Source: Oscillospiraceae bacterium (GTDB taxonomy: Bacteria; Bacillota; Clostridia; Oscillospirales; Acutalibacteraceae). From it: a stretch of 64,000 bases of DNA. The notes below the pieces were generated by a model. The model was not told the DNA's origin, did no database searches, and saw only the letters and a list, made by a program, of their open reading frames with translations. Below are positions 26,765 through 34,732 of this stretch, piece by piece. The translations under genes were made by a program, and so were the position numbers. The DNA lies in assembly GCA_015066175.1 (NCBI GenBank), contig SVOW01000012.1:20560-84559 (forward strand). The letters are read 5' to 3'. Numbering within the stretch: position 1 is the stretch's first letter; every line of letters begins with the position of its first letter.

Positions 26765-28570
26765 TCAATATGACATGTAAGAAGACTGTGCACTCTGGCT
26801 CTGCTGCATGAGATAGAGATATTTTTCAATGTCTCTGTTGATTTTTGATTTGTTCATTTTAAGAGCGATTGACATGAATGCACCATCTCTTGTAAGTGCA
26901 TATTCAGGTTTGAGAAGAAGTGCTTCTTCATATTCTGTATATGCTTTTGAGCCAAGAGATGCTTTAACAGTTTTCTGCCATGTTGCTTCTGTGTTTCTTG
27001 AATCAAAGTAAACTACATAACAACCTGTTTCTGTTTCAATAAGAGCAACGTCGTTATGTTTTCTGTCTGCTGCTGATGCCCATTCTTCTACTTCATCAGG
27101 AAGTGTGCCTGTTGTGTAGTCTGTGAGTGTCTGACACTGGATTGTTGATGCATCTTCAGGATATACGTGAGCAAGGAGTGATGCGAATGTTTCTGCTGAA
27201 CCATTTGCTGCATCATGACCTTTCCAGTGGTCAACAAGGCTCTGAGCTTTTGCTTTTGTTTCTGCCTTTGCTTCATCACTTACTGTTGATGTTGCAGTAC
27301 TGCCTGAAGTGTATGTGAATGCATAAGCTCTGAAGTTGTTGCCTAATGCATCATCTCTGTAAGCAGGTTTTGAAACGAATACAGCATAGTAATTTGTTAC
27401 TTTGTCGTTTTCTTTATAAGCAACAACTTTCTTATCGCCTGTTTTTCTTGCTTCGTCCATCAACCATTTTGCTTCGTCTTCGCCGAAAGCCTGTTCAAGG
27501 ACTGTGTATTGTGCTTTTTCGAAGCTAGTTGTTTCTTCTGCAGTCTGTGTGGGAGCAGCAGAAGTTGTTTCATCTTCGTTTTCTTCTTCTTTTGCCTTAT
27601 CAAGAGCATCAGCTGCATTTATGAATTCTTCTTCAGTTGTAATGTTTTTAAGGAATTCATCTGCTTCGTTTTTAGCTTTTTCGTCTGCTTCCTTCTGGAT
27701 GTTTTCTGCATCAGACTGTGATGTACCATCTTTGATTTCAGATGTATCTACATCGAATACATAAAGACGAAGGTCAACATACATATATGACTGTTTGTTT
27801 GCTTCGTATTCTGCATTGATAGCATCAAGAGTGATGTTGTTTGTAAGTTCTTCGCCCTTCATCTGTGAAAATTTCTGAACGAGTGTATCACGCATCATCC
27901 ATGTTGTGATGTTCTTTTCGTTGATGCCTGAGCCATAAGTCATTGTAAGGTAAGCATCAAGTGTTGCACCGTTCTGGGTTGCAGTTGTTCTCAACTGTTC
28001 AATCTGAGTTGTTACAGATGCAGTTTCTTCGTCAGTAAGTGTAACGCCTGCTTTTACAGCTTCTGCTTCTGCAGCATAGAGATACTGGATAGCTTCGATT
28101 GTTTCTTCTGTGAGATAATCATCCCATGTTGCGTATGTTTTACCGCCTTCTTCAGCAGGAATCATTTCGTTGGGGAAAGGCTGTTCAGAAGGAGTTTTTG
28201 TGTAGTCAAAGCCCTGATACTGTGCATAGTAACCTGCACCATACTGCTGGTCAGTCTGCATAGCAGTCTGCATAAGGCTTGTGTGAGATGTACGGTAATA
28301 ATACTGGAATTCGCTTGTTGTGATTTTTGTGTCGCCTACTTTTGCAATTGCAGGTCTGAAGAATAATGAGCCTGTGTGGTTAACAATCGCAATTGTAGCA
28401 GATGCCACGATTGCAACAGCAGCAACAACAGCAACAACTTTAAGTAAAACTCTTTTTATTTTTGTAGTTTTTGCATTGCGCTTTGCGTTTTTCTTTGCCT
28501 CTTTCGCAAGACGTTCTTTACGCTCTTTACGATAGAGTTCAGCTTTTGAAAGTTCTTCGTTCTTAGCCAT
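26765..28570 (-). CDS. PrsA/SurA-like membrane-anchored foldase
   Basis: About 601 residues from ATG 28570 (AAAGGA upstream; the longer frame from 28636 lacks an SD). A strongly basic, Lys/Arg/Glu-rich cytoplasmic segment (1-50) precedes one transmembrane helix (about 55-75), then a large extracytoplasmic region with a SurA_N-like start (AKVGDTKITTSEFQYYYRTS) and a Thr/Glu-rich linker near residue 370. The C-terminal part (VALIETETGCYVVYFDSR) resembles parvulin-type chaperones, but the active-site pattern of a PPIase is not clear. Probably folds secreted proteins. Confidence 0.7.
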   Translation of the reverse strand: MAKNEELSKAELYRKERKERLAKEAKKNAKRNAKTTKIKRVLLKVVAVVAAVAIVASATIAIVNHTGSLFFRPAIAKVGDTKITTSEFQYYYRTSHTSLMQTAMQTDQQYGAGYYAQYQGFDYTKTPSEQPFPNEMIPAEEGGKTYATWDDYLTEETIEAIQYLYAAEAEAVKAGVTLTDEETASVTTQIEQLRTTATQNGATLDAYLTMTYGSGINEKNITTWMMRDTLVQKFSQMKGEELTNNITLDAINAEYEANKQSYMYVDLRLYVFDVDTSEIKDGTSQSDAENIQKEADEKAKNEADEFLKNITTEEEFINAADALDKAKEEENEDETTSAAPTQTAEETTSFEKAQYTVLEQAFGEDEAKWLMDEARKTGDKKVVAYKENDKVTNYYAVFVSKPAYRDDALGNNFRAYAFTYTSGSTATSTVSDEAKAETKAKAQSLVDHWKGHDAANGSAETFASLLAHVYPEDASTIQCQTLTDYTTGTLPDEVEEWASAADRKHNDVALIETETGCYVVYFDSRNTEATWQKTVKASLGSKAYTEYEEALLLKPEYALTRDGAFMSIALKMNKSKINRDIEKYLYLMQQSQSAQSSYMSY

Positions 28571-28702
28571 TAATTTCAATCCTTTTCTTAATTTTGTTTC
28601 CGTTAAACGGAATATAACGAGTATATTGTATAACATTTCAACAGAATATACAAGTGTTATTTTAATTTATTCATTAAATTTTTAAAAAAATGGTATTTTT
28701 AC

Positions 28703-28731
28703 TTGATTTTTAACGGCAAATTTTATATAAT
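28703..28731 (+). promoter_or_regulatory. Promoter of tRNA-Ser
   Basis: TTGATT (28703-28708), 17-base spacer, perfect TATAAT (28726-28731), 23 bases before the mature 5' end. Confidence 0.8.
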
Positions 28732-28754
28732 ATCCCTTGTCGAAAAGTAAACAA

Positions 28755-28847
28755 GGAGAGTTGTCCGAGCTGGCCGAAGGAGCACGACTGGAAATCGTGT
28801 AACAGGTCAAAGCCTGTTCGAGGGTTCGAATCCCTTGCTCTCCGCCA
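28755..28847 (+). tRNA. tRNA-Ser (anticodon GGA)
   Basis: A 93-base class II tRNA with CCA encoded. Acceptor arms GGAGAG / CTCTCC pair. The anticodon loop reads CTGGAAA with anticodon GGA. The variable arm is long (ACAGGTCAAAGCCTGT region), and the T arm has GGGTTCGAATCCC. The 3' side borders the prophage, so it is the likely integration site. The upstream end is intact. Confidence 0.97.
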
Positions 28848-28853
28848 AAAAAC

Positions 28854-28886
28854 GCCCATAACCTTGATGCTTCTGAGGTTATGGGC
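28854..28886 (+). terminator. Terminator-like hairpin after tRNA-Ser
   Basis: GCCCATAACCT / AGGTTATGGGC, 11-bp perfect stem with an 11-base loop, followed by ATTTCTGTTTTG. A weak T tract leaves some doubt. Confidence 0.6.
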
Positions 28887-28946
28887 ATTTCTGTTTTGTG
28901 AAATTGAGGTAATTTAATTTTTTTATCAAATGACAGAAAAGGACCG

Positions 28947-28981
28947 TTTTTGCCACACTTGGCCACTTTTTTGCCACACTT
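28947..28981. repeat. Direct repeats TTTTTGCCACACTT next to the attachment region
   Basis: Two identical 14-mers start at 28947 and 28968, 21 bases apart, with related GGCCAC and GACCAC half copies at 28961 and 28984. They lie about 100 bases from the tRNA 3' end. They could be recombinase arm sites or the decayed tail of an old integrase gene. Confidence 0.4.
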
Positions 28982-29053
28982 TTGACCACAAAAGTCAGGA
29001 TAATAGTCTTGTCTATCTTTTGAACATCTGAACATCGTACAATAGTCCAAAAA

Positions 29054-29251
29054 TCATCTTAATGAACAACGAGAAGCTAAGAACTCACTTCTCGCTAACA
29101 TATCTTCATTTTCTGCCACGTCATGTGCGATATAACTATCCAAAATCATAAAATCATCTGCATTAAGTCGCATTTCTTTTGGCAAAGAAACAATTCTCGT
29201 TTTCAAACCCAACTCTTCAAGTTCAGCATTAATCATTTCATTATAAGTCAT
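29054..29251 (-). CDS. Small unknown protein, third gene of the cargo operon
   Basis: 65 residues, ATG at 29251 with GAGAGG upstream, 43 bases after the 553-aa gene. Acidic, mixed helical sequence (MTYNEMINAELEELG; DDFMILDSYIAHDVAENEDM). No known motif; it might be an accessory or antitoxin-like partner, but nothing shows this directly. Confidence 0.5.
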   Translation of the reverse strand: MTYNEMINAELEELGLKTRIVSLPKEMRLNADDFMILDSYIAHDVAENEDMLARSEFLASRCSLR

Positions 29252-29294
29252 AATATCTAACCTCTCTAAAATTCTTTGTCAATAATATCACAGT

Positions 29295-30956
29295 TCACTT
29301 TATTTTGTCAACCTTTTCGTCATCATTTTTTTCGTCATCTTTTATAGGTGTTAAATTTTTCTCATATCCTTTAAACTCGCACCACTTGTCTTGGTGCGGA
29401 TAAAAATTTTCATTAATTTGTTCTATTGAGTCCGAAGGATTCCTAAAGTTGATACCACTAGGATAGTTTAGACTTATCACTGACTGTATTCCATTTTTAG
29501 CTGAGGATGATGCATCAATAATAATTTCTCCAAACGCGTAGCCTCTTTCATAGCCTTCCTCGGAATAAAGTTCACATACCCATACAAATTGAGGTAATAA
29601 TAAAATTGATGAGTAGAAGTATTTAAACTCCATAGATTGTTCATCATTCTCTTCGGTTTTGAAAATCTTGTAACTGTTTGAAGATGCCAAAAACAACCTT
29701 GTAATTATGTTTTTGCTTTTAAGTTTATCTAAATATTCCTTTGCACGAACGAATAAACCTGTTTTCTTATATTTCAATAGTCGCATCGCAATATCATATG
29801 CATCGGAAGCTTCCAAAAACATTTTTTTGTACAAAGGAACCGCAATGTTTGAAACACTCATATTATCATGCAAAGATAATTTATCAAAACTTCTTATTGC
29901 GTATGGAATTTGGTTATCGTCAATAACAACAAAATTTTTATAAAAATCTGCCGAGTTTATTATATTAATTCTTTTCTGATTCTCCGATATTAAAATCTCG
30001 CTATTTTCATATGCTTTTTCTTTATCTTTTTCTTTGCCATGACCAATGCACAGTAATGAGTGTCCACTTTTTCTAAGATCTTCTGGTTCTACATTAACAC
30101 CAACTATCATTCCTGACTCGACATAATAATATAGGAGACGCTTCATTTCGTCGTTTTGTGTTACAGAGGTTAACGAGTGATTATGCATTGTTCGTCTATT
30201 GTATAACCTAGGCGAAAAACCTAACTCGTATAGTATTTTGGTTAATACACTATATGTTATTCCATGTGGAGGTAACACTCTTTCATGACAGTATTTCTTT
30301 TCCAACTCTAAGATATCACTCGGTAAGACAACTTTGTATTCTGGATAAGTATTAGCATAGTAGTCCATTATATTCAAGATAGTGGCTTCTGCACACCTTG
30401 TCGTTTCAGTATCTTGCATTTGGTAAGGAAATGCTTTAATTTTAAATTCAACGCCATAAATGTGGCAAGTATATTCTGATAGTCTCATATAAATTTTATC
30501 AGAGGTTAAATATCGGGGTTGAATTAAAGCTTTTACAATATGGCTTATTTCTAATGGACTAATGACAAAAAAGCCAATTATCCTCCCCTTTAATATTTTT
30601 TGCTTATTTTTATCAATAAACCAAAAAATATTATCTACTTCACCAACAAACAATGAAACTCTGATACAAAACCTATCAACTTGAAAATGTTTACCCGAAA
30701 AAACAGAATTATAACTATCTCGATAATTATTGTTGACATTGTATTCTTCGATAACGATTGTGTATGTTTCTTCTGTAATTCGGTTAAGAATAAATTCTGC
30801 GATCTCTTTACTTATAAAGTATTGTCCGAAATTTTCATAATCACTAAACTTGTTTTCAGAACGTTCTTTATATTTCGGGAATAATATATCAAGAACCGTT
30901 TCTATTTGTTTAGTTCTATTTTCTTTATTAATTATATAAAACTTTTTCTTAATCAT
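29295..30956 (-). CDS. Unknown 553-aa protein with papain/C39-like cysteine protease arrangement
   Basis: Start ATG 30956 (GGAG 7 bases upstream). The N-terminal third is beta-rich without a motif. From about residue 176 the pattern YQMQDTETTRCAEATILNI recalls the Q...C active site of C39/papain-fold peptidases. A candidate His lies in SGHSLLCIGHG near 299, and a candidate Asp in FVVIDDNQIPYA near 346, in the order Q-C-H-D. A helical C-terminal 200 residues follows. No signal peptide. It is AT-rich compared with the phage around it, suggesting separate origin. It is the second gene of a three-gene operon downstream of the late terminator. An anti-phage or toxin role is inference only. Confidence 0.6.
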   Translation of the reverse strand: MIKKKFYIINKENRTKQIETVLDILFPKYKERSENKFSDYENFGQYFISKEIAEFILNRITEETYTIVIEEYNVNNNYRDSYNSVFSGKHFQVDRFCIRVSLFVGEVDNIFWFIDKNKQKILKGRIIGFFVISPLEISHIVKALIQPRYLTSDKIYMRLSEYTCHIYGVEFKIKAFPYQMQDTETTRCAEATILNIMDYYANTYPEYKVVLPSDILELEKKYCHERVLPPHGITYSVLTKILYELGFSPRLYNRRTMHNHSLTSVTQNDEMKRLLYYYVESGMIVGVNVEPEDLRKSGHSLLCIGHGKEKDKEKAYENSEILISENQKRINIINSADFYKNFVVIDDNQIPYAIRSFDKLSLHDNMSVSNIAVPLYKKMFLEASDAYDIAMRLLKYKKTGLFVRAKEYLDKLKSKNIITRLFLASSNSYKIFKTEENDEQSMEFKYFYSSILLLPQFVWVCELYSEEGYERGYAFGEIIIDASSSAKNGIQSVISLNYPSGINFRNPSDSIEQINENFYPHQDKWCEFKGYEKNLTPIKDDEKNDDEKVDKIK

Positions 30957-30974
30957 CTGCAACTCCAACTACTT

Positions 30975-31613
30975 CTAAAAATTAATAATAAATCCATCTT
31001 TGTACGGTTTGAAAACACCTTTTTTTAAAAGATCTTCAAAAATTTCTAAAGTCTTATCAGATTCGAAGGTGCATTTGCCTTCAATAAAGTATTTGCATTC
31101 CCACTTGGTTGGTTTTAACTCACACTGATGATTTTCAGGAATCCAGTTTAATATTTGTTCCTTGCTAAAACTATGTATTTCTCCGAAATTCTTCACGGCT
31201 TGTAAGTAAACGCATAAACTTATATCATCAAGTTTTATCAAAAAATTTTTAGAAAAATTTTTGAAATATAAAACCATATCTGGAATTAAGGAAACCATAT
31301 TTTCTATTTCAAAAGTTTCTTCCATCGACGCTTTATAAAGGTAAAAAATAATTTCTGGATGCTTGAAAATCATTTTCATAAACTCTGCTAAAGCCTCATT
31401 TATTTTAATATGATTTTTAAAGGCACAAAGTTGAACAACATTTTCACTTTCGTACATATCTGACCCATAAAAATATGCATCTTGGCGATTTAAAGATTTT
31501 TCTTCTGCAAATATACAGTTCAAAATAATATCTTTGTTTTTCAAGACTCTTTCATCGCTGCTCTCGTTAATCATTTCAAGCACATCGCTTCTAATATAAT
31601 TATAATAACTCAT
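30975..31613 (-). CDS. Unknown 212-aa protein, first gene of the cargo operon
   Basis: Start ATG 31613 chosen for its AAAGGAG SD; an upstream ATG frame covers the promoter. Mostly helical and rich in Phe, Lys, Glu and Ile. The C-terminal KWECKYFIEGKCTF has two Cys in a small module followed by a winged-helix-like DKTLEIFEDLLKKGVFKPYKDGF. I recognise no family. It is 18 bases upstream of the 553-aa gene; the two probably act together. Confidence 0.6.
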   Translation of the reverse strand: MSYYNYIRSDVLEMINESSDERVLKNKDIILNCIFAEEKSLNRQDAYFYGSDMYESENVVQLCAFKNHIKINEALAEFMKMIFKHPEIIFYLYKASMEETFEIENMVSLIPDMVLYFKNFSKNFLIKLDDISLCVYLQAVKNFGEIHSFSKEQILNWIPENHQCELKPTKWECKYFIEGKCTFESDKTLEIFEDLLKKGVFKPYKDGFIINF

Positions 31614-31648
31614 AAAAAACTCCTTTAAAAATTTTTTCAAACACAAAG

Positions 31649-31678
31649 ATAGTAATAAAACAAGCATCCACTTGTCAA
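31649..31678 (-). promoter_or_regulatory. Cargo-operon promoter carrying a phage-type operator
   Basis: On the minus strand TTGACA (31678-31673), 18 bases, TACTAT (31654-31649). The spacer contains CAAGTGGATGCTTG (31674-31661), a CAAG-N6-CTTG palindrome like the five sites in the phage switch. It begins at the same place relative to -35 as in the repressor promoter. Confidence 0.7.
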
Positions 31679-31744
31679 TACGCTTTACAAAAATGTGCTT
31701 TTTTTGAACAAAAACGTGATAAAATTTACAAAAAAACACAAATT

Positions 31745-31780
31745 TCCCCTTATTGTGACATAGAAATTACAATAAGGGGA
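31745..31780 (-). terminator. Terminator of the prophage late operon
   Basis: Perfect 12-bp stem TCCCCTTATTGT / ACAATAAGGGGA with a 12-base loop, followed on minus by TTTGTGTTTTTTTG. It lies after the endolysin gene and before the cargo promoter. Confidence 0.8.
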
Positions 31781-31806
31781 TAAACTTTACAGTATTTTAT
31801 AGTATT

Positions 31807-32454
31807 TTACAGCTTCGCCCAGGTTTTGGGGCCGACGATGCCGTCGGGGGTGAGGCCTTTTGCTTTCTGAAAGTTTTTAAGGGCGTATTCTGTGTTGGTT
31901 CCGAAATCACCGTCACAGGTGAGGTCTTTGCCGTCTTTGCCTTTGTAACCGAGTTTTTTCAGTTTGGTCTGAAGTGTTTTAACTTCATCACCTTTTGAAC
32001 CTTTTCTCAAGGTTACGAGGAAACCGGGCACACTGTAAGACCTGTTTGACGAATTATATCTGAAATAAGACGGTGACGGTCTTGTATCAAGGTGCATATA
32101 CATCTGATATTTGCTATCGAGGCCGATTCCGGTAAAACCTATCATCTGAGCATATCTGGCTGCTTCTTCAAGAATCGCAGGTGAAGATTTTGCAAATGTA
32201 ATGTCTGCAGCAAGGCCGTAGAGGTGCTGAGAGTTTGAAACACCGCCGACTTTCTTGTTGTATGCCGGTGTTCTGTATGCTGATGAGATATTGATGACAC
32301 CGAACTTGTCCCTCATCTTCTGAAGAAGTTTGACAAGTTTATCATCGATAAGTATTTCATCAGACCCGCATCTACTTCTGAACTCTCTTACTTTGAAGTT
32401 TGCAGAGAGCTTCGTTTCACCATCTTTTTTGAGAGAGTATTTTTTAACTGCCAT
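31807..32454 (-). CDS. Endolysin: M15 peptidase plus peptidoglycan-binding domain
   Basis: 215 residues. The N-terminal domain (about 15-135) is a peptidase_M15 type: SSAYRTPAYN near residue 58 and SQHLYGLAADI near 73 carry the zinc-binding SxHxxGxAxD motif. The C-terminal domain (about 148-215) is PG_binding_1, with GDEVKTLQTKLKKLGY and DGIVGPKTW. It cleaves peptide cross-links of the cell wall at lysis. No signal peptide, so it relies on the holins encoded just upstream. Confidence 0.92.
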   Translation of the reverse strand: MAVKKYSLKKDGETKLSANFKVREFRSRCGSDEILIDDKLVKLLQKMRDKFGVINISSAYRTPAYNKKVGGVSNSQHLYGLAADITFAKSSPAILEEAARYAQMIGFTGIGLDSKYQMYMHLDTRPSPSYFRYNSSNRSYSVPGFLVTLRKGSKGDEVKTLQTKLKKLGYKGKDGKDLTCDGDFGTNTEYALKNFQKAKGLTPDGIVGPKTWAKL

Positions 32455-32469
32455 TTTCTTTCATCCTTT

Positions 32470-32712
32470 CTATCTGTGATATTCTTCAAGGTCTTTTATT
32501 CTGTCGCATGCCGTTTCAAGTTCGCGGTCTGTGACAGCTTCATGCTTTTCAAGCTCGTAAACTCTTTCAATTACAGAATTGTGTTTTTCGACCTTTTTTT
32601 CAAGCTGTTCAATACGGTAATTTGTAAGCTTTGAGTTAATGAGTATACCTGCGAGAGTTGCAATAAAACTTCCGATTACACTGGCAAGAGAAACAATAAT
32701 GTCTGCTGTCAT
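32470..32712 (-). CDS. Membrane/coiled-coil lysis protein, XhlA-like
   Basis: 80 residues: an N-terminal transmembrane helix (about 3-27) and then a coiled coil (YRIEQLEKKVEKHNSVIERVYELEK). The layout resembles XhlA/hemolysin-type phage proteins that associate with holin and the membrane. It overlaps the upstream holin gene at one base (32712). Confidence 0.65.
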   Translation of the reverse strand: MTADIIVSLASVIGSFIATLAGILINSKLTNYRIEQLEKKVEKHNSVIERVYELEKHEAVTDRELETACDRIKDLEEYHR

Positions 32713-33050
32713 TATGTACCCTCGCTTTCCTCAAGCAACTTCTTATTGCTGTCCCATTTCTTTTTGGCTTCGGTGAGCACGTCTTCTGTTATTTTTGTAA
32801 GTTGTTTTTCCGTTACAAACATTTTTAAAAGTGCCGGTAGTCTGGGATAAATCGCCGTAATAACACTTGCAAGTTTCAGCACACCTGTTCCACCGCCGTA
32901 TTCTCTTTCGGCTTCGGTCACAAGTGCAAACAACTGTTTTCTCACAAGTGTCAGGTCCTTTTTGTAAATTGCGTAAACGAGTGAAGCAACTGCTATGATA
33001 ACAAGCAGAATATCACTCCAATGGTTAATGATAAAATTAACAATCTGCAT
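32712..33050 (-). CDS. Phage holin, LLH-like
   Basis: 112 residues with one N-terminal transmembrane helix (WSDILLVIIAVASLVYAIY) and a charged helical tail including LVTEAEREYGGGTGVLKLASV, a pattern common in holin_LLH family proteins. It should form membrane lesions that release the endolysin. SD AAAGGAT. Confidence 0.75.
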   Translation of the reverse strand: MQIVNFIINHWSDILLVIIAVASLVYAIYKKDLTLVRKQLFALVTEAEREYGGGTGVLKLASVITAIYPRLPALLKMFVTEKQLTKITEDVLTEAKKKWDSNKKLLEESEGT

Positions 33051-33065
33051 CTTAAAAATCCTTTC

Positions 33066-33362
33066 TTATGTAACATTTTCGTCAGAACGCGGAACATTGT
33101 TGCTGTCTCTGCGGTATTTCATTTTTTCTTCCTTATCGGTTTCAACTACTGATTTGATAAAATAACCGAGAGAAACTGCAATAATTTCTGTTATACCTGT
33201 AACTGATATAGCTTCAGCAATGTTTTCTCTGCCCATAAAAGCAAGCACAAAGCTTAAGTATACCCAGGACACTCCGAACCATAACAGACGATTGACCCAT
33301 TTCTTTGTAAATGTGGTCTTTTTTGTTTTCTTACGGTATACCTGAATCAATTTCTTAATCAT
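33066..33362 (-). CDS. Small membrane protein of the lysis module
   Basis: 98 residues from ATG 33362, whose first bases overlap the stop of the 25-aa peptide gene (ATGA), with AGGTG upstream. A basic N-terminus precedes two hydrophobic helices (LLWFGVSWVYLSFVLAF and ISVTGITEIIAVSLGYFI) and a charged tail. A second holin or holin regulator is plausible from context. Confidence 0.6.
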   Translation of the reverse strand: MIKKLIQVYRKKTKKTTFTKKWVNRLLWFGVSWVYLSFVLAFMGRENIAEAISVTGITEIIAVSLGYFIKSVVETDKEEKMKYRRDSNNVPRSDENVT

Positions 33363-33436
33363 CTGAATGCACCTGCAATCAGAAAGTAGAAAAACGCTAT
33401 GTACATTTCCGTTATTCTCCAAATGTTATAAATCAT
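33359..33436 (-). CDS. Tiny membrane peptide MIYN-type (25 aa), copy 2
   Basis: ATG 33436 with GGAGGAATAACT upstream; 25 codons, ending by ATGA overlap with the next gene. The peptide MIYNIWRITEMYIAFFYF (residues 1-18) is one hydrophobic helix. It is clearly related to the 18-aa peptide at 34026-34082 (MIYN...MYxAFF). The strong SD and coupling argue for translation. Confidence 0.6.
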   Translation of the reverse strand: MIYNIWRITEMYIAFFYFLIAGAFR

Positions 33437-33438
33437 AG

Positions 33439-33666
33439 TTATTCCTCCTCACAGTATTTCTGTAAATCTCTTATACTGCTGATGAGTTCGCTTCTTTCGT
33501 TTTCAAAAACAGAGAGAAGTCTGCGACACGTGAAAATCTCATCAGCATTTCTGATTCTGTTTGTCATGGCTCTGTGTAATCGGCAACGGTAGACAATAAT
33601 TTTTTCGTCAAGTTTTTCAAGTTCTTTTATGTAATCGTTTCTGAGTTCTTCAAGTGATTTACTCAT
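33439..33666 (-). CDS. Small coiled-coil phage protein
   Basis: 75 residues, helical and highly charged (ELRNDYIKELEKLDEKI; NERSELISSIRDL). It overlaps the XkdX-like gene by 4 bases (ATGA). No recognised family; it lies between the fibre and holin genes. Confidence 0.6.
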   Translation of the reverse strand: MSKSLEELRNDYIKELEKLDEKIIVYRCRLHRAMTNRIRNADEIFTCRRLLSVFENERSELISSIRDLQKYCEEE

Positions 33667-33800
33667 AAATTAACATCCTGACCTGTGATTTCCTTGAATT
33701 CGTCTACTGTTATCCAGCCTTTTACAACTGCGTTTGCCACACGTTCAACAGACCATAACCCTTTGTCATAATAATTTTTGACTTTTTCATACTTGCTCAT
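33663..33800 (-). CDS. XkdX-like small phage protein
   Basis: 45 residues, ATG 33800 after GGAGG. The pattern KVKNYYDKGLWSVERVANAV and KGWITVDEFKEITG is that of XkdX (PF09693), a small protein found after tail fibre genes in Firmicutes phages; its function is unknown. It overlaps both neighbours. Confidence 0.9.
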   Translation of the reverse strand: MSKYEKVKNYYDKGLWSVERVANAVVKGWITVDEFKEITGQDVNL

Positions 33801-33951
33801 TGTCAGATTCCTCCGTATCTTCAAGTTCAACATCGCACATCATTGCAATATAGTCAATATCGGCAGTGTTTTTCTCCTGTTGATTCTGACGCTGAATGTT
33901 GCGGGTTCTTTCTTCATTGAGTTGCTGAAAAATTGTTTTTATACCAAACAT
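33787..33951 (-). CDS. Small phage protein before XkdX
   Basis: 54 residues, ATG 33951 with AAGGAGG. Basic/polar start (FGIKTIFQQLNEERTRN) and acidic end (VELEDTEESDNEQV). It overlaps the XkdX-like gene by 14 bases. No family assigned. Confidence 0.7.
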   Translation of the reverse strand: MFGIKTIFQQLNEERTRNIQRQNQQEKNTADIDYIAMMCDVELEDTEESDNEQV

Positions 33952-34025
33952 AAATTTACCTCCTTAATAAATGACACAGGCAGAAACCAGATAAAATAAA
34001 ATTCTTGTAGTTGAACCCGCACCTA

Positions 34026-34082
34026 TTAATAGAAAAAGAAGGCGGCGTACATGCTGAAAATGTTTAATAAGTTGTAAATCAT
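34026..34082 (-). CDS. Tiny membrane peptide MIYN-type (18 aa), copy 1
   Basis: ATG 34082 overlaps the stop of the LRR-protein gene (ATGA), with GAGGTG in that gene as SD. The 18-residue peptide MIYNLLNIFSMYAAFFFY matches the 25-aa peptide at 33359 at MIYN, MY and AFF. Another reading frame after its stop would continue with LIGAG, resembling the other copy's LIAGA, so this copy may be a frameshifted or shortened form. Confidence 0.5.
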   Translation of the reverse strand: MIYNLLNIFSMYAAFFFY

Positions 34083-34732
34083 GTTTCTGTCACCTCGTCA
34101 AGAATTTGATACCTACCCTCGATAAGGTTGCCCCAGGTGGAGCTCATAAGGTTTAGGTACACAGCCTGCGACTCTTGACTGGGTAATATAAAACGCAAGT
34201 CGGGGCAGGTAGTCGCGTCTGGAAATGCGTTATTGTTTATAAGGTTTGGTGCATCATGCACTGTGGGAGCTGAGGGCAAGTACACCCTCTTGAGGCCTGT
34301 GCAGTTCCCGAAGCAGTTCGCCTGGAGTTTGACCTTTCTCGGGAGTATTACAGTTTCCAACTTTTTGCACCCGTAGAACGCGTTGGGGTCGATGGACAGC
34401 ACGTTCGAATGTATTTCCACAGAAGTCAGAGAGGGGTGCGAGTACATCGCATAGCGACGTACAATGTCAACGCCCGCGAAATCCTCAGCTGTCAACTCTA
34501 AGGTGTCTGGTGTTTCTGAGGACAATATCAGCCTGATTTTTTCACGAAGTGCTTCGACCTCTTCATCCGGTTCCATGGATGCCGTTGCGTTCGCGACTGC
34601 CAGGTCGATGCTGTTCACGTAAGCCCTGAACGGGGTCGAGTCTGTGACTGCCACGCCGTGTGAGATGAGCTTCTCCTTCATCAATGCTTTAGTCTCGCGG
34701 AGGTAGTCCTCCTGTGCTTTTTGGTTACTCAT
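34079..34732 (-). CDS. BspA-type leucine-rich repeat phage protein
   Basis: 217 residues. A helical N-terminal part (about 1-75) is followed by BspA-like LRR segments (LTSVEIHSNVLSIDPNAFYGCKKLETVILP; CFGNCTGLKRVYLP). Such repeats bind proteins or surfaces; in this slot (last fibre gene) it may be a host-recognition or accessory fibre protein. Codons are more GC-rich than in neighbouring phage genes, suggesting exchange. It overlaps the upstream gene by 8 bases. Confidence 0.75.
   Translation of the reverse strand: MSNQKAQEDYLRETKALMKEKLISHGVAVTDSTPFRAYVNSIDLAVANATASMEPDEEVEALREKIRLILSSETPDTLELTAEDFAGVDIVRRYAMYSHPSLTSVEIHSNVLSIDPNAFYGCKKLETVILPRKVKLQANCFGNCTGLKRVYLPSAPTVHDAPNLINNNAFPDATTCPDLRFILPSQESQAVYLNLMSSTWGNLIEGRYQILDEVTET

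Noticed and set aside
28682..29050. Minus-strand 122-residue frame over tRNA-Ser
   Set aside because: It is an antisense reading of the tRNA (GIRTLEQALTCYTISSRAP type), a common false gene; at most it contains remnants of an old integrase end.
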